Assembly (NCBI RefSeq): GCF_001676615.1
Contig: NZ_LYXZ01000053.1
Span: 45,629-109,628 of the forward strand
Direction of reading: 5' to 3'
Source of the DNA: Labrys sp. WJW
GTDB lineage: Bacteria > Pseudomonadota > Alphaproteobacteria > Rhizobiales > Labraceae
DNA: 64,000 nt
Shown here: in pieces, positions 1-9,004 of the stretch
How positions within the stretch are numbered: the stretch's first letter is position 1
Layout of the letters: every line of letters begins with the position of its first letter
Notes under the pieces: model-generated
What the model was told of the DNA's origin: nothing
Seen by the model: only the letters and a program-made list of their open reading frames with translations
Database searches by the model: none
Position numbers and translations under genes: made by a program

Positions 1-131
1 GGGAAGCCGATGAGCACGAAGAACCACGCCGCGCGTGCCTCCGAATTCATGTCGTCGTTGAGCAGTACCCGGCAGAGTACTGCCACATGCACGACAAGGA
101 CGAGCGCCAGGACTATGAGGTGATGCCACAT
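1..131 (-). CDS. Cardiolipin synthase-like protein, N-terminal fragment
   Basis: Only the first 43 codons are inside the window; the gene runs off the left edge. It starts at an ATG (131-129) preceded by ACAGGA about 6 nt upstream. The fragment has one hydrophobic segment (about residues 5-20) followed by an Arg-Val-Leu-Leu stretch and then Ala-Arg-Ala-Ala-Trp with a second hydrophobic start. This resembles the two-helix PLDc_N region that precedes the phospholipase D domains of cardiolipin synthases. The assignment rests on this short N-terminus only. The gene is divergent from marC. Confidence 0.45.
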   Translation of the reverse strand, partial: MWHHLIVLALVLVVHVAVLCRVLLNDDMNSEARAAWFFVLIGF

Positions 132-218
132 GATATATCCTGTCCCGGAAAGCACCCGCGCGAAGGCGATATGGACTCAATGAGGTGCGCCTGAAGCCCT
201 GAAAAGGATTGCGGTCAG

Positions 219-866
219 ATGGACGTGACTTTCGCTGCGAAGTTCCTGGGCGCGCTGTTCGCCATCATGAATCCCTTTATCAACCTGCCGATCTTTCTCA
301 GCATGGTGGGTACCAAACCCGTCGCTCAACAGCGCGGCATGGCGGTGACGATACTGCTCTATACGGCAGCGATGTGCATCGTCATTTCATTGTTTGGCGG
401 GTACATCATCGCTTTTTTTGGAGTCACCATTGCCTCCTTCCGCGTCGCCGGCGGCCTGGTGCTCCTTGGCATCGCCTTGTCCATGCTGAACGGCAAGCCT
501 GTCACCTCACACGAAAGGGACGAGCAGGAAAAACAGGCCGACAGGACAGCGGGAAGCGATACGGACGGTGATCTGGCGTTCTATCCGATGACATTTCCGA
601 TGGTCGTGGGGCCGGGCACCATGGCCACGCTGATCGTCTATGCGGCGCAAACCCACAGTACCGCGCAATATGTATCGTTTGCCCTCGTGCTTGCGAGCGT
701 CCTGCTCGCACTATTCATCGTCCTGTTCTTCGCCGCCGACATCGGCGAACTCCTCTCCGCCAAGGTGAGGGTCATCATGACGCGGATCATGGGCATCATA
801 CTTGCTGCGATCGCGGTCGAAATGGTCATCGAGGGAGCCAAGGTGATGTTGCCGGGCCTGGCTTGA
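219..866 (+). CDS. marC: MarC family integral membrane protein
   Basis: 215 residues, the usual MarC/UPF0056 length, with about six hydrophobic segments: roughly 8-30, 44-65, 70-90, 124-142, 152-176 and 184-208. The family signatures are visible: an N-terminal membrane segment with Asn-Pro near residue 20 (Ile-Met-Asn-Pro-Phe) and a Pro-Met-Thr-Phe-Pro...Gly-Pro-Gly-Thr block near 125-136. A charged loop (about 93-118) separates the two halves. The ATG at 219 follows an AAAAGGA ribosome site. The protein sits in the inner membrane; the transported substrate of this family is not established. Confidence 0.85.
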   Translation: MDVTFAAKFLGALFAIMNPFINLPIFLSMVGTKPVAQQRGMAVTILLYTAAMCIVISLFGGYIIAFFGVTIASFRVAGGLVLLGIALSMLNGKPVTSHERDEQEKQADRTAGSDTDGDLAFYPMTFPMVVGPGTMATLIVYAAQTHSTAQYVSFALVLASVLLALFIVLFFAADIGELLSAKVRVIMTRIMGIILAAIAVEMVIEGAKVMLPGLA

Positions 867-1088
867 GAGGCGTAGAGATCCTGCAGATCTCGGTGGCAAC
901 GAAGTGAAGGGTCGGTTTTACGAACCGAAGGGCGCGAAGCAGAGAGGACCATCATCCTCACCTCCATCGAGAATGGAGCGGGATCGCCTGTCCTTACCTG
1001 TTGTCGCAGATGACGCGCGCTATAGCGTTTTGCGATTTGGCGGAATCGCCAAGAATCGCAAAGACGCGTCGAACCGAAGAGTTAGGGC

Positions 1089-1112
1089 AAAACAGCGTTT
1101 CCGTCTAAACGC
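1089..1112 (-). terminator. Probable rho-independent terminator of cysE
   Basis: Read on the minus strand just after the cysE stop, GCGTTT and AAACGC pair around a 6-nt loop (1095-1112) and are followed by TGTTTTGC. This has the layout of an intrinsic terminator, although the U-tract is short. Confidence 0.45.
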
Positions 1113-1120
1113 GCTTTGCT

Positions 1121-1975
1121 CTAGAGCCCGACGTCGTGCCAGAAGATGTCGTCCGGGAGCGGACCATGCAGGATCTGGTCCATGCTGCGCGACGGTTCGG
1201 CGCAGCCCGCCTCCCCGACCACGCGGGCCGGCACGCCTGCCACCGTGGTGTTGCGCGGCACCGCCTTGAGCACCACGGAGCCAGCCGCGACGCGGGCGCA
1301 TTGGCCGATCTCGATATTGCCGAGGATCTTGGCACCCGCCCCGATCATCACGCCGCGGGCGATCTTGGGATGGCGGTCGCCGGTCTCCTTGCCGGTGCCG
1401 CCCAGCGTCACGTCCTGCAGGATGGAGACGTCATCGCCGATCACCGCCGTCTCGCCGACCACCAGGCCGGTGGCATGGTCGAGGAAGACGCCGCGCCCGA
1501 TCGGCACGTTCGGATTGATGTCGCACTGGAACACGGCCGAGGAACGGCTCTGCAGATAGAGCGCGAAATCCTTGCGCCCCGCCTTCCAGAGCCAGTGAGC
1601 CAGGCGATGGGTCTGCAAGGCGTGGAAGCCCTTGAAGTAGAGGATCGGCTCGATATAGCGATTGGCGGCCGGGTCGCGATCGATCACCGCCGCAATGTCG
1701 GCGCGGATGGCCGAAGCAATGCTCGGATCGGCTTCGAGCGCCTTGCCGAAGGCCTGGGCGATCAGGGTCGCCGGCATGTCCGAATGATCCAGGCGCGAAG
1801 CGATGCGCTGCACCACGGCGCTTTCCAGCGAACTGAGCTGCAGGATATTGGCGAAGATGAAGCTGGAAAGCTGCGGCTCGGCATGGGTCACCGCTTCAGC
1901 CTCGGCCCGCACGCGGCTCCAGACCGGGTCGACGATTTCAAGCCCATGGGAAACCAGGCGCTTCGACTGATTCAT
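1121..1975 (-). CDS. cysE: Serine O-acetyltransferase
   Basis: 284 residues. CysE transfers an acetyl group from acetyl-CoA to L-serine, the first step of cysteine synthesis, in the cytoplasm. The N-terminal helical SATase domain (about 15-140) includes the His-Ala-Leu-Gln-Thr-His-Arg segment. The C-terminal left-handed beta-helix of hexapeptide repeats (about 150-255) carries the Asp-His-Ala-Thr-Gly catalytic loop and the Leu-Gly-Gly-Thr-Gly-Lys turn. The ATG at 1975 is chosen because residues from there match the family start; the open frame continues upstream only as out-of-family sequence. GGATAG precedes it. The gene is transcribed in the same direction as the hydrolase upstream. Confidence 0.92.
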   Translation of the reverse strand: MNQSKRLVSHGLEIVDPVWSRVRAEAEAVTHAEPQLSSFIFANILQLSSLESAVVQRIASRLDHSDMPATLIAQAFGKALEADPSIASAIRADIAAVIDRDPAANRYIEPILYFKGFHALQTHRLAHWLWKAGRKDFALYLQSRSSAVFQCDINPNVPIGRGVFLDHATGLVVGETAVIGDDVSILQDVTLGGTGKETGDRHPKIARGVMIGAGAKILGNIEIGQCARVAAGSVVLKAVPRNTTVAGVPARVVGEAGCAEPSRSMDQILHGPLPDDIFWHDVGL

Positions 1976-2046
1976 CTGCCTATCCGCTGAATGGAAGGTA
2001 TCTCCTTCCTTTTTAGCGCAGTGGTGCCGGCAGTGCCAATGTTCAT

Positions 2047-2802
2047 TTAGACGCCCTGCTCTGCGAGGAATGCCAAGACGCCTTGCTTGTAGACCTTGTC
2101 GCCGACGGCGGGGTTGTGATCGCGATTGGGAATGTCGAGCACGGCGGCATTGGGCATCATCGCGGCCAGTTCCTGCGCCGAGCCCGCAATCGGATCGCGC
2201 GTACCCACGGCGATCAAGGTGGGCTGCAGGATCCTGGCGACCTCGGCCGGATTGAGCTGGACCCGCGAGCCGCGGATGCACGCGGCCAGGGCCCGCCGGT
2301 CCGCGCCGCTCTTGTCGGCAAAGGCCCGGAACATCCGGCCGATCGGATCCGGCACGTCTTCGAGCGAAGGCGCCACCATCGCCGCTGCGATGGTGGGCGG
2401 CAAGGCCTCGCCATGCACGAGGCGCACGCCCAGGCCGCCGAATACAACCGCATCCACGCGCTGGGAATGCTCAAGCGCCAGGAAAGCCGTGATGCGGGCG
2501 CCCATGGAATAGCCCATCACCGTCGCCGAGCCGATGCGCAGATGGTCGAGCAGTGCGACGGCGTCGCCTGCCATCACGGCGGGGTGGTAAGCGGCGGGAT
2601 CGTAGAGTTTCGAGGAGTCGCCATGGCCGCGATTGTCGAAGGCGATCACCCGCCTTCCCTGCCTGGTGAGCAGGTCGACCCAGCCGGTGCCGACCCAGTT
2701 GACCTGATGATTCGAACCGAAGCCGTGGATGAGAAGGATGGGCTCGCCCTCTCCTTCGTCGATATAGGCGATTTCGACGCCGTCATGATCAAAACGCTGC
2801 AT
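2047..2802 (-). CDS. Alpha/beta hydrolase
   Basis: 251 residues, one alpha/beta-hydrolase fold domain. The oxyanion motif His-Gly-Phe-Gly-Ser-Asn is near residue 26, the nucleophile elbow Gly-Tyr-Ser-Met-Gly near 97 (catalytic Ser), the acid Asp in Gly-Thr-Arg-Asp-Pro near 202, and the His in Arg-Asp-His-Asn near 229. These complete a Ser-Asp-His triad. No signal peptide, so probably cytosolic. The substrate cannot be read from sequence; the family covers esterases, lactonases and C-C hydrolases. It lies between cysE and the divergent zinc-finger gene. Confidence 0.85.
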   Translation of the reverse strand: MQRFDHDGVEIAYIDEGEGEPILLIHGFGSNHQVNWVGTGWVDLLTRQGRRVIAFDNRGHGDSSKLYDPAAYHPAVMAGDAVALLDHLRIGSATVMGYSMGARITAFLALEHSQRVDAVVFGGLGVRLVHGEALPPTIAAAMVAPSLEDVPDPIGRMFRAFADKSGADRRALAACIRGSRVQLNPAEVARILQPTLIAVGTRDPIAGSAQELAAMMPNAAVLDIPNRDHNPAVGDKVYKQGVLAFLAEQGV

Positions 2803-2941
2803 CGGCGCGGTTTTCCTTTGCTCTTGCTCCCAATAGCCCCTATCGCATCCCGTGCGGCACCGCTATGGTCCGCGCGAGAGAAAATTACGGACCCTAAGTC
2901 CACATCGTGGACCGCAAGTCCCCATCGCGGACTGAAGATCA

Positions 2942-3187
2942 ATGGCAGGCCATTCCATTCCCCATTTCCAAAATGACCTCGGCTTGAAGGTCATTCGCGT
3001 CGGCTCGAAGGAATTCATGTGCCAGGGCGCGAGCGTGCCTTTCGACCATCCCCACATCTTCATCGACCTCGGTTCGGATGACGAGGCGGTGTGCTCCTAC
3101 TGCTCCACGCTCTTCAAATATGATCCCAAGCTGCCCGAGGGCATGTCGGAGCCGGCGGCCTGCACGGTGAACGCCCAGGCCGCCTGA
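2942..3187 (+). CDS. CHCC zinc-finger domain protein (NDUFS6-like)
   Basis: 81 residues. Cys27, a His in Phe-Asp-His-Pro-His, and Cys-Ser-Tyr-Cys near 51-54 form the CHCC zinc ligand set of the small zf-CHCC family. The eukaryotic member is the complex I accessory subunit NDUFS6, and alphaproteobacterial homologues are common. It starts at 2942 and ends 7 bp before the monooxygenase gene, so the two are probably cotranscribed. The bacterial role is not certain; association with complex I is the usual inference. Confidence 0.75.
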   Translation: MAGHSIPHFQNDLGLKVIRVGSKEFMCQGASVPFDHPHIFIDLGSDDEAVCSYCSTLFKYDPKLPEGMSEPAACTVNAQAA

Positions 3188-3194
3188 ACCGGCC

Positions 3195-4367
3195 ATGGAT
3201 ATCGCGATCGCCGGCGCCGGCATCGGCGGGCTGGCGGCTGCCCTGGCCCTGGCCCGGCGCGGCTTTGCCGTCGAGATCTACGAGCGCGCCGCGACGCTCG
3301 AGGAAGCTGGGGCCGGCATCCAGCTCACCCCCAATGCGCTCAACGTCCTGTTCGGCCTCGGCCTCGCTGCCGCGCTCGAAGCGCATATGGTGCGGCTGGA
3401 AGCGGTACGGATCCGCAAGGGTGCCACCGGCGCCCTCATTCAGGAATTGCCGCTCGATGCCTGCCCGGCGCGCTGGGGCGCCCCCTATGGCGTGATCCAT
3501 CGCGCCGACCTGCAGGCCGTGCTGGTGGAAGCGGTGCGGCGGCACGGCATCCCGCTGAAGCTGGGGCGAGAGATCCGTACAGCCCGGCAGGATGGGCAGC
3601 AGGTTACCCTGTCCTTTGCGGGCACAGATCCCGATGTTTCCGCTCGCATGTTGATCGGCGCCGACGGCCTCTGGTCGAAGCTGCGGCTCCAGCTCGGGCT
3701 CGAGCCGCCCCGTTTCGCCGGGCGGCGGGCCTGGCGGGCGGTGATCCCGATGCAGGATGCCCCGGCCCTGTTCCAGGGCCTGAAGACCGGGCTCTGGCTC
3801 GGCGGCAACGCCCATTTCGTGCATTACCCCGTGCGATCGGGGCAGGCGCTCAATCTCGTAGCGGTGACGCATGACGTGGATGCAGGCCCCGGCTGGTCCG
3901 CGCCGCAGCCTTTGGCGGCGCTGCTGCCGCATTATGCCGGCTGGGACGGACGCTTGCGGGCCTTGCTCGCCACCGTGCCGCAATGGCGAACCTGGCCCCT
4001 GTTCGAGGGCCGCGCCGACAACCGGATCGCGACCGGCCGCATCGCCCTGATCGGCGACGCCGCCCATCCCATGCTGCCGTTCATCGCCCAGGGCGGCGCG
4101 GCGGCCATCGAGGATGCGGCCGAACTGGCTGCCCAACTCAGTGGCGCCGACGACAATGATGTTCCCGCCCGCATGCAGGAATGGTCCCGCCTGCGCCTGC
4201 CGCGCGTTCGCCGGATCCAGGCCGAGGCGCACAGCAATGGCGAGCGCTATCACTGGCGCTGGCCTCTCGCGAGCGCCCGCGACCTCGGGCTGTCGGCCCT
4301 CGGCGGCCGGCGTCTCCTGGAGCGCTATGACTGGCTCTATGGCTGGAAGCCGACAGAAACGACTTGA
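3195..4367 (+). CDS. FAD-dependent monooxygenase (salicylate hydroxylase/UbiH-like)
   Basis: 390 residues. The dinucleotide fold Gly-Ala-Gly-Ile-Gly-Gly is at 7-12, the DG motif (Gly-Ala-Asp-Gly) near 155, and the second FAD motif Leu-Ile-Gly-Asp-Ala-Ala-His-Pro near 283-290. This is the class A flavoprotein hydroxylase layout, which uses NAD(P)H and O2. Aromatic hydroxylation is the common activity, but the substrate is unknown. It follows the zinc-finger gene by 7 bp. A hairpin (CCGGCC/GGCCGG, 4380-4399) sits between its stop and the tRNA; it has no U-tract, so termination there is uncertain. Confidence 0.85.
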   Translation: MDIAIAGAGIGGLAAALALARRGFAVEIYERAATLEEAGAGIQLTPNALNVLFGLGLAAALEAHMVRLEAVRIRKGATGALIQELPLDACPARWGAPYGVIHRADLQAVLVEAVRRHGIPLKLGREIRTARQDGQQVTLSFAGTDPDVSARMLIGADGLWSKLRLQLGLEPPRFAGRRAWRAVIPMQDAPALFQGLKTGLWLGGNAHFVHYPVRSGQALNLVAVTHDVDAGPGWSAPQPLAALLPHYAGWDGRLRALLATVPQWRTWPLFEGRADNRIATGRIALIGDAAHPMLPFIAQGGAAAIEDAAELAAQLSGADDNDVPARMQEWSRLRLPRVRRIQAEAHSNGERYHWRWPLASARDLGLSALGGRRLLERYDWLYGWKPTETT

Positions 4368-4403
4368 GCCCACACGATTCCGGCCCTAAGCAAGGCCGGC
4401 GCT

Positions 4404-4489
4404 GCGGACGTGGCGAAATGGTAGACGCAGCAGACTTAAAATCTGCTTCGGGAAACCGGGTGCGGGTTCGAGTCCCGCCGTCCGCACCA
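4404..4489 (+). tRNA. tRNA-Leu(UAA)
   Basis: Class II tRNA with acceptor stem GCGGACG (4404-4410) paired to CGTCCGC (4479-4485), discriminator A and an encoded CCA. The anticodon stem GCAGA/TCTGC encloses loop CTTAAAA with anticodon TAA at 4437-4439. A long variable arm (TCGGGAAACCGGG area) and a GGTTCGAGTCC T-arm are present. Its 3' end is the likely attachment site for the integrase that begins 88 bp downstream. Confidence 0.97.
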
Positions 4490-4576
4490 GCACCACGACT
4501 TTAGCCATTGAAGCCAATAAGTTACGTGTTGTCAGACAGTTAGGATTGCGCCACTGTACAACAAAAGTGGCACACA

Positions 4577-6283
4577 ATGCGTTATCGGATGGTCATGTCC
4601 ATGCAGCGGAAAGGCTCCCGCAGTCGCTATTTCATTCAGCGAGTTCCCAAGGACGTGCAGCCTCAGGCCCTCGGCATGAAGCTCAGCGTTCCCATTGGGG
4701 GCACCACGCAATCAGTCACCATCACGCCTGCGATGATCAAGGGGTCCCTTCGCATCTCGCTCCGCACGGATGACCCGGTGACCGCCAAGATACGGCATGC
4801 CGAAATCGTGGCGTATCTGGAAGCCATCTGGCGCAGCCTTCGAGAGGACGCTCCGGTTTCCCTCACTGCCAAGCAGGCCACCGCTCTGGCTGGGTTCCTC
4901 TATCACGCCTGGGCGAACGAAGGGGAGAGTGAACGCACCGTCTCGGGCACCATCGGATTCGACGGGACGTGGACCCCTGAGCCTCCCCCGCTGCCTCACG
5001 AGATGGCCGCCGCCTGGGAGAACCTCCGGGAGAAACTGAGCGCCCTGCCCGCTGATGACACGGAGGCTCTGGAAGCCGTCCTCGGCGCCATAGTGGACCG
5101 CCTCTTGCTTGCTCACGGCATCCGCAGGGTGGACAGCCATAGTCGGCTCATTCTCCTGGGAGCTTTCCGGGATGCGCTACGGGACGCCGCTGCGAGCCGC
5201 CAAAGGCAGGCAGAGGGGGACTATTCGCCAGACCCCAAGGCCCAAAGGTTTCCCGCGTGGCAACCGCCTGGGGAGCCCGCCAAGCCGGCCACCACGAGCG
5301 CCAACGGCAAGTTGACACTCGGAGACATCGTAGAGGGATGGTGGGCAGAGGCCAAGGCAGTGGGGGTCACGCAATCAACCTATGAGGCTTACAGCCGCAA
5401 GATGGAACGGCTGAAGGAATTCCTTGGGCATGACGATGCGGCCCGCGTCACGGCTGACAATATCGTGGGCTTCAAGAACAAGCGGTTAGCGGACGGCATC
5501 AATGCTCGAACCGTGAAAGACAATGACCTCAGTGCCCTCCGCGCCCTATTCGGTTGGGCGGTCACCAATCGCAAACTTCAGGTCAATCCTGCGGTGGGCA
5601 TCACGCTGCGCCCCGCCAAGACGGTCCGAACGCGAGCCAGGGATTTCACGGAGGAGGAGGCCCTAGCGATCCTAAAGCACGCCGCCGACTACCGCAAAGG
5701 CCCCAGGGAAGACGCCAAGACCGCAGCGGCTAAACGCTGGGTCCCCTGGCTGTGTGCCTACACGGGCGCCCGGGTCGGTGAAATCGTGCAACTCCGCAAG
5801 ACGGACCTGAGGAAGGTGAGTGTTCCCGCAGGGCGAACGCCCGAGGACCGAGCTGGCAACGGAGAGGTGTGGGTCCTCACCATCACGCCAGAGGCCTACA
5901 CCGTGAAGGACAAGGAGTTCCGTGAGGTCGTGCTTCACAGCCACTTAGTGGACCTCGGGTTCCCTGACTTTGTGGCAAGCGCTAAGGCCGGACATCTCTT
6001 CATCACACCGGACGCCAAGGGGGAACTCCGGGGCTCATGGCGGACCATGAAGAACCGCGTTACGGAGTCGGTGCGGAAGGCCGTGACGGACCCCCGTGTT
6101 CGCCCCAACCACGCTTGGCGGCACACCTTCAAGACCATCGGGCGGCAAGCCGGCATAGAGGATAGCGTATTGGATGCCATCTGCGGCCACGCCCCGGGAA
6201 CGATAGGTGCCGACTATGGCGAGGTGACCGTGGCGGCCAAGGCGAAGGCCTTTGAGCGGTTCCCGAGGTTCGTAGTTGCGTAG
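4577..6283 (+). CDS. int: Tyrosine-family site-specific integrase
   Basis: 568 residues. The C-terminal catalytic domain (about 350-560) shows Arg399 (Thr-Gly-Ala-Arg-Val-Gly-Glu), His512-x-x-Arg515 (His-Ala-Trp-Arg-His-Thr), His538 and the nucleophile Tyr547. A SAM-like core-binding domain precedes it (about 245-345). The N-terminal 60 residues resemble DUF6538-type leaders of proteobacterial integrases. Position and orientation, immediately downstream of tRNA-Leu, fit integration into the tRNA 3' end. Four in-frame ATGs lie within the first nine codons, none with a strong ribosome site, so the exact start is uncertain. Confidence 0.92.
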   Translation: MRYRMVMSMQRKGSRSRYFIQRVPKDVQPQALGMKLSVPIGGTTQSVTITPAMIKGSLRISLRTDDPVTAKIRHAEIVAYLEAIWRSLREDAPVSLTAKQATALAGFLYHAWANEGESERTVSGTIGFDGTWTPEPPPLPHEMAAAWENLREKLSALPADDTEALEAVLGAIVDRLLLAHGIRRVDSHSRLILLGAFRDALRDAAASRQRQAEGDYSPDPKAQRFPAWQPPGEPAKPATTSANGKLTLGDIVEGWWAEAKAVGVTQSTYEAYSRKMERLKEFLGHDDAARVTADNIVGFKNKRLADGINARTVKDNDLSALRALFGWAVTNRKLQVNPAVGITLRPAKTVRTRARDFTEEEALAILKHAADYRKGPREDAKTAAAKRWVPWLCAYTGARVGEIVQLRKTDLRKVSVPAGRTPEDRAGNGEVWVLTITPEAYTVKDKEFREVVLHSHLVDLGFPDFVASAKAGHLFITPDAKGELRGSWRTMKNRVTESVRKAVTDPRVRPNHAWRHTFKTIGRQAGIEDSVLDAICGHAPGTIGADYGEVTVAAKAKAFERFPRFVVA

Positions 6284-6399
6284 CGATAGCGGTATAATGC
6301 GAGTTCTGATGCCTGCTGCAATACGGGCGAATTGTGTATGCTGATGGCTGTTTCAGATTGAGTTAGGGGCTCAGGCCCGAGCAGGGGGAGGCAACTTAA

Positions 6400-6696
6400 G
6401 TGACCATAGTTGGCAGACTGCTGGACGATACGGGAGTGGTCACTAGCGTGCACCTGCCCGAAGACCCTTATGATAAGGATCTGATCAATGCTTTGGGCGG
6501 TTCGACTGACCGATCGGTTGTGGGAATAATAGAAGGGTGGGAAGTGCTGACCGTGCCCGAGGTTCCGGGGCGGTATCTCGTCGTCGGAGAGGCCCTTTTC
6601 ATGGGTGACCCTGCGCCACGTCGCCGAACATGCGACCTCGGTGATGAGCAAGTGCGGACAGTGGTCAAGAGAGCTAAGCGCCTTACAACGCCCTAG
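6400..6696 (+). CDS. Hypothetical protein
   Basis: 98 residues starting at GTG 6400, which is preceded by GGGGGAGG about 9 nt upstream; this is the reason for accepting it. No domain recognised; acidic N-terminal half, basic C-terminal tail. A TATAAT hexamer at 6293-6298, just after the integrase stop, could drive it, but no convincing -35 box is visible. It is convergent with, and overlaps by 4 bp, the small membrane protein gene on the other strand. Confidence 0.5.
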   Translation: MTIVGRLLDDTGVVTSVHLPEDPYDKDLINALGGSTDRSVVGIIEGWEVLTVPEVPGRYLVVGEALFMGDPAPRRRTCDLGDEQVRTVVKRAKRLTTP

Positions 6697-6995
6697 CGGT
6701 ACCCCTCAAGCTCCTCATCGCGAATCTTGCCGGCCTCATACAGCGAGACACACCGCTCCCAGGACCCTATCCCGTGGTCCACGCAATAGGCACTGAGTCT
6801 GTCCGCATGTGCCCCGGGCGGCTCCTTCATGAGCCCATCCAAGACCCGTGCCGCCCCGCTAAGGACAGCGAAGAGGACCACCAGGAACCCAAGGTACCCG
6901 AGGGCCAAGCGGACCCCATCGGGCGTAATGAAGTCCCCAAAGATTTCCGCTAGGCGGCTACGGGGGAGAGACATTGGCCGAACCCCTTCGAACAT
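6693..6995 (-). CDS. Small membrane protein
   Basis: 100 residues with one hydrophobic segment (about 31-53) and a Cys-containing C-terminal part (Tyr-Cys-Val-Asp...Arg-Cys-Val-Ser). The ATG at 6995 is chosen because GGGGGAGGG lies 6 nt upstream; the frame continues further upstream without a comparable site. No family recognised. It is the last gene of the leftward gene series of the element. Confidence 0.55.
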   Translation of the reverse strand: MFEGVRPMSLPRSRLAEIFGDFITPDGVRLALGYLGFLVVLFAVLSGAARVLDGLMKEPPGAHADRLSAYCVDHGIGSWERCVSLYEAGKIRDEELEGYR

Positions 6996-7129
6996 TGATA
7001 TCCCTCCCCCGCTCCCCGCAGGACGCAAGCCGAGGAAGCCCGCTCTGTATGGCCGCACCGAATGTACGGCACGGCGTTCCCGCCTCGGGGAAACTCGGTG
7101 TCACCACCTGCCGTAGGCGAGGCATTGCC

Positions 7130-7882
7130 CTAGACCGGGTGTCTCTCCCGATGCCACCGGGCAACCTGCTCGGAGGAGGCAGAGGGGTTGAAAGCGGCGT
7201 GGGCAGCTAGGGCATCCGTGAGAACCTGCCGGTACTGCTCGGTGGTCGCGTGGAAGCGCTGGGGGCCCGTGAGTCCGTCTTGTGGGTTGGGCTTCTCGTA
7301 GGTCCGCACGGCGATATCGAGGAAGTCCGAAACGCCCCGTGCGGTGACCGGGCTGCTGGTCTCGATGTAGAGGAGCCGCCTGCGGCAATCGTGGTGCCCA
7401 AAGGGATGGCTGCGGTCTACGTGGACCCTCACGCGGTCACCCGGGGCAGCATCCATGAAGACCCTGTTGAGGGAGATGCCCTCCCCGAATATCTCAGGGT
7501 AGTGCCATTTGCCCTCGGGGTTGCTTTCAGTCTTCCCGGTGCAGTCGTCATCCACGAACATCGTGCCCCCATTGGCGAGGGCCATGCGGAGCAAGAGGAC
7601 GGCCTCGGGTTCCCAGTAGCGTGTCCTGGGGCGGGCTGGGCTGTTGTCCCCCTCGCGGTCAGCAAGGTGGAGACGCTCGGGCCTTATGGGCTGCACTGAT
7701 AGCGCGATGGCCGCCGACCCGTCCACCGGGTCCACGACAGGAACGGCACGGGCAAGGACGCCCTGGGGGAGATGCTGGCAGAGAAACTTCGGGTCCGGTA
7801 GGCCTCCGTGAAGGCGCATTTCAAGCCACCCCACAAAGTCGTGGAAGGCGATGGTGGTCATGGGTCCGTGGGTCTTAGCCAT
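7130..7882 (-). CDS. Hypothetical protein
   Basis: 250 residues, no signal peptide or membrane segment, no recognised domain. It is rich in His and Asp around the middle (Phe-Val-Asp-Asp-Asp-Cys; His-Val-Asp-Arg-Ser-His; His-His-Asp-Cys), which could bind metal, but that is only a guess. It lies downstream of the tandem recombinases in the same direction with a 120-bp gap. Confidence 0.6.
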   Translation of the reverse strand: MAKTHGPMTTIAFHDFVGWLEMRLHGGLPDPKFLCQHLPQGVLARAVPVVDPVDGSAAIALSVQPIRPERLHLADREGDNSPARPRTRYWEPEAVLLLRMALANGGTMFVDDDCTGKTESNPEGKWHYPEIFGEGISLNRVFMDAAPGDRVRVHVDRSHPFGHHDCRRRLLYIETSSPVTARGVSDFLDIAVRTYEKPNPQDGLTGPQRFHATTEQYRQVLTDALAAHAAFNPSASSEQVARWHRERHPV

Positions 7883-8005
7883 GGGGTTCGGCTCCTCGGG
7901 TGAGTTTTGGAATGGACATAGGGGAAGCGCTTCCGGGCTCCTTCGGGGGCTCCGGGCTACGTAGGGAATTGAATGGAATCAGCAGCTAGAGGCGGCGGGT
8001 ACTCA

Positions 8006-9004
8006 TCACAGGAACCTCGCAATCTGCTCCGTGTTGTAGCCGCCCGCGATCTTCAGGTACCCCATGGTGGTCTCAACGTTCTCATGCCTGAGGTACTGCC
8101 GCAGGATGTCCAGAGGCATGCCCTTCTCGGTGTGCAGGTAGCGAGCGGCGGACCTGCGGAGGGCTTTCAGGGTGCATGTCGGGTTGGTGACCCCAAGGAA
8201 CTTCCGGCACTCACGCCAGAGGTCCGCTAGATCTCGGTAGCTCTGTGGGAATATCTTGGAGTCCAAACCCTGGTCCAGGGCCCGCTGGTGCCTCTTGATG
8301 AGCAACCTCCCGGCATCCTCACTGAGCGGCAGCGGGGCACGGCTGGCCTGGGTCTTGGTGCCATCCACCATGATCACCATGCCCTTGGGGGACAGCTCGT
8401 TGGTCTCGGGGTCGTGCTTGAAGGTGATGTCCCCCCAGACCTGACGGAGGCTCTCCTCGACCCTCAGGCCCGTAAGGCAGGTCCACTCGATGTGGTCCGC
8501 GAGTTCGCACCGGAGGCGATAGTCCTCGTGGCGGGACCAGCGGTGACTAGCCAGGGCCTTCTTGGGGTCCCGCAGCCATGCAAGGATGAGAACGGTGGTG
8601 CTCTCATTGAGGGCCCACTTCGGGGTCACCTTGCCCTTGGCCTTAACGCCAGACCGATCAATGCCCATCTGTTTCAGGACGATGAGGCGTTTCGTTACGG
8701 TGCTCTTGGCGATGCCCTCGGCTTCCCACTTGGACACCAGGGCCTTGATATGCTCCTTGGTGACATCCTCAGCGTAGTGGACGGCGAAACGCTCGCTGAG
8801 GGCCACAATAGTGGTCTTCCCCTGCCCGCGCATTGAGTCCATAGAGCGCCGGCCCTTCCATTGGTTCTCACAGAGTGCGTCCAACTGGTCCATAAGCAGC
8901 GTCTTGCCTGGGACACGGGGCGGCTCGGCGGCCATCAATGTATAGACCGGCTTACCATCGGCGCCCCACGAGAGGCGATAGCGTGCCTTCTGTCCGCCCA
9001 TCAT
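8006..9004 (-). CDS. Tyrosine recombinase-like protein, second of a tandem pair
   Basis: 332 residues. C-terminal domain (about 165-332) with Arg181 (Thr-Gly-Leu-Arg-Val-Glu-Glu), Lys217, Arg283, His307 (Leu-Arg-His-Glu-Asn) and Tyr316 (Met-Gly-Tyr-Leu). Box II His is replaced by Lys280 (Leu-Lys-Ala-Leu-Arg-Arg). N-terminal core-binding-like helices lie at about 60-130. Clearly paralogous to the protein encoded just upstream, with which it overlaps in an ATGA junction, so the two are translationally coupled. Likely acts on DNA, perhaps as a heteromer; the target is unknown. Confidence 0.8.
   Translation of the reverse strand: MMGGQKARYRLSWGADGKPVYTLMAAEPPRVPGKTLLMDQLDALCENQWKGRRSMDSMRGQGKTTIVALSERFAVHYAEDVTKEHIKALVSKWEAEGIAKSTVTKRLIVLKQMGIDRSGVKAKGKVTPKWALNESTTVLILAWLRDPKKALASHRWSRHEDYRLRCELADHIEWTCLTGLRVEESLRQVWGDITFKHDPETNELSPKGMVIMVDGTKTQASRAPLPLSEDAGRLLIKRHQRALDQGLDSKIFPQSYRDLADLWRECRKFLGVTNPTCTLKALRRSAARYLHTEKGMPLDILRQYLRHENVETTMGYLKIAGGYNTEQIARFL

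Noticed and set aside
3114..4373. Long open frame opposite the FAD monooxygenase
   Set aside because: Shadow of a GC-rich real gene; its product is low-complexity with no domain, while the plus-strand protein has clear FAD motifs.
6214..6651. Leftward frame opposite the small GTG-started gene
   Set aside because: Overlaps the integrase 3' end and the better-supported rightward gene; no ribosome site.
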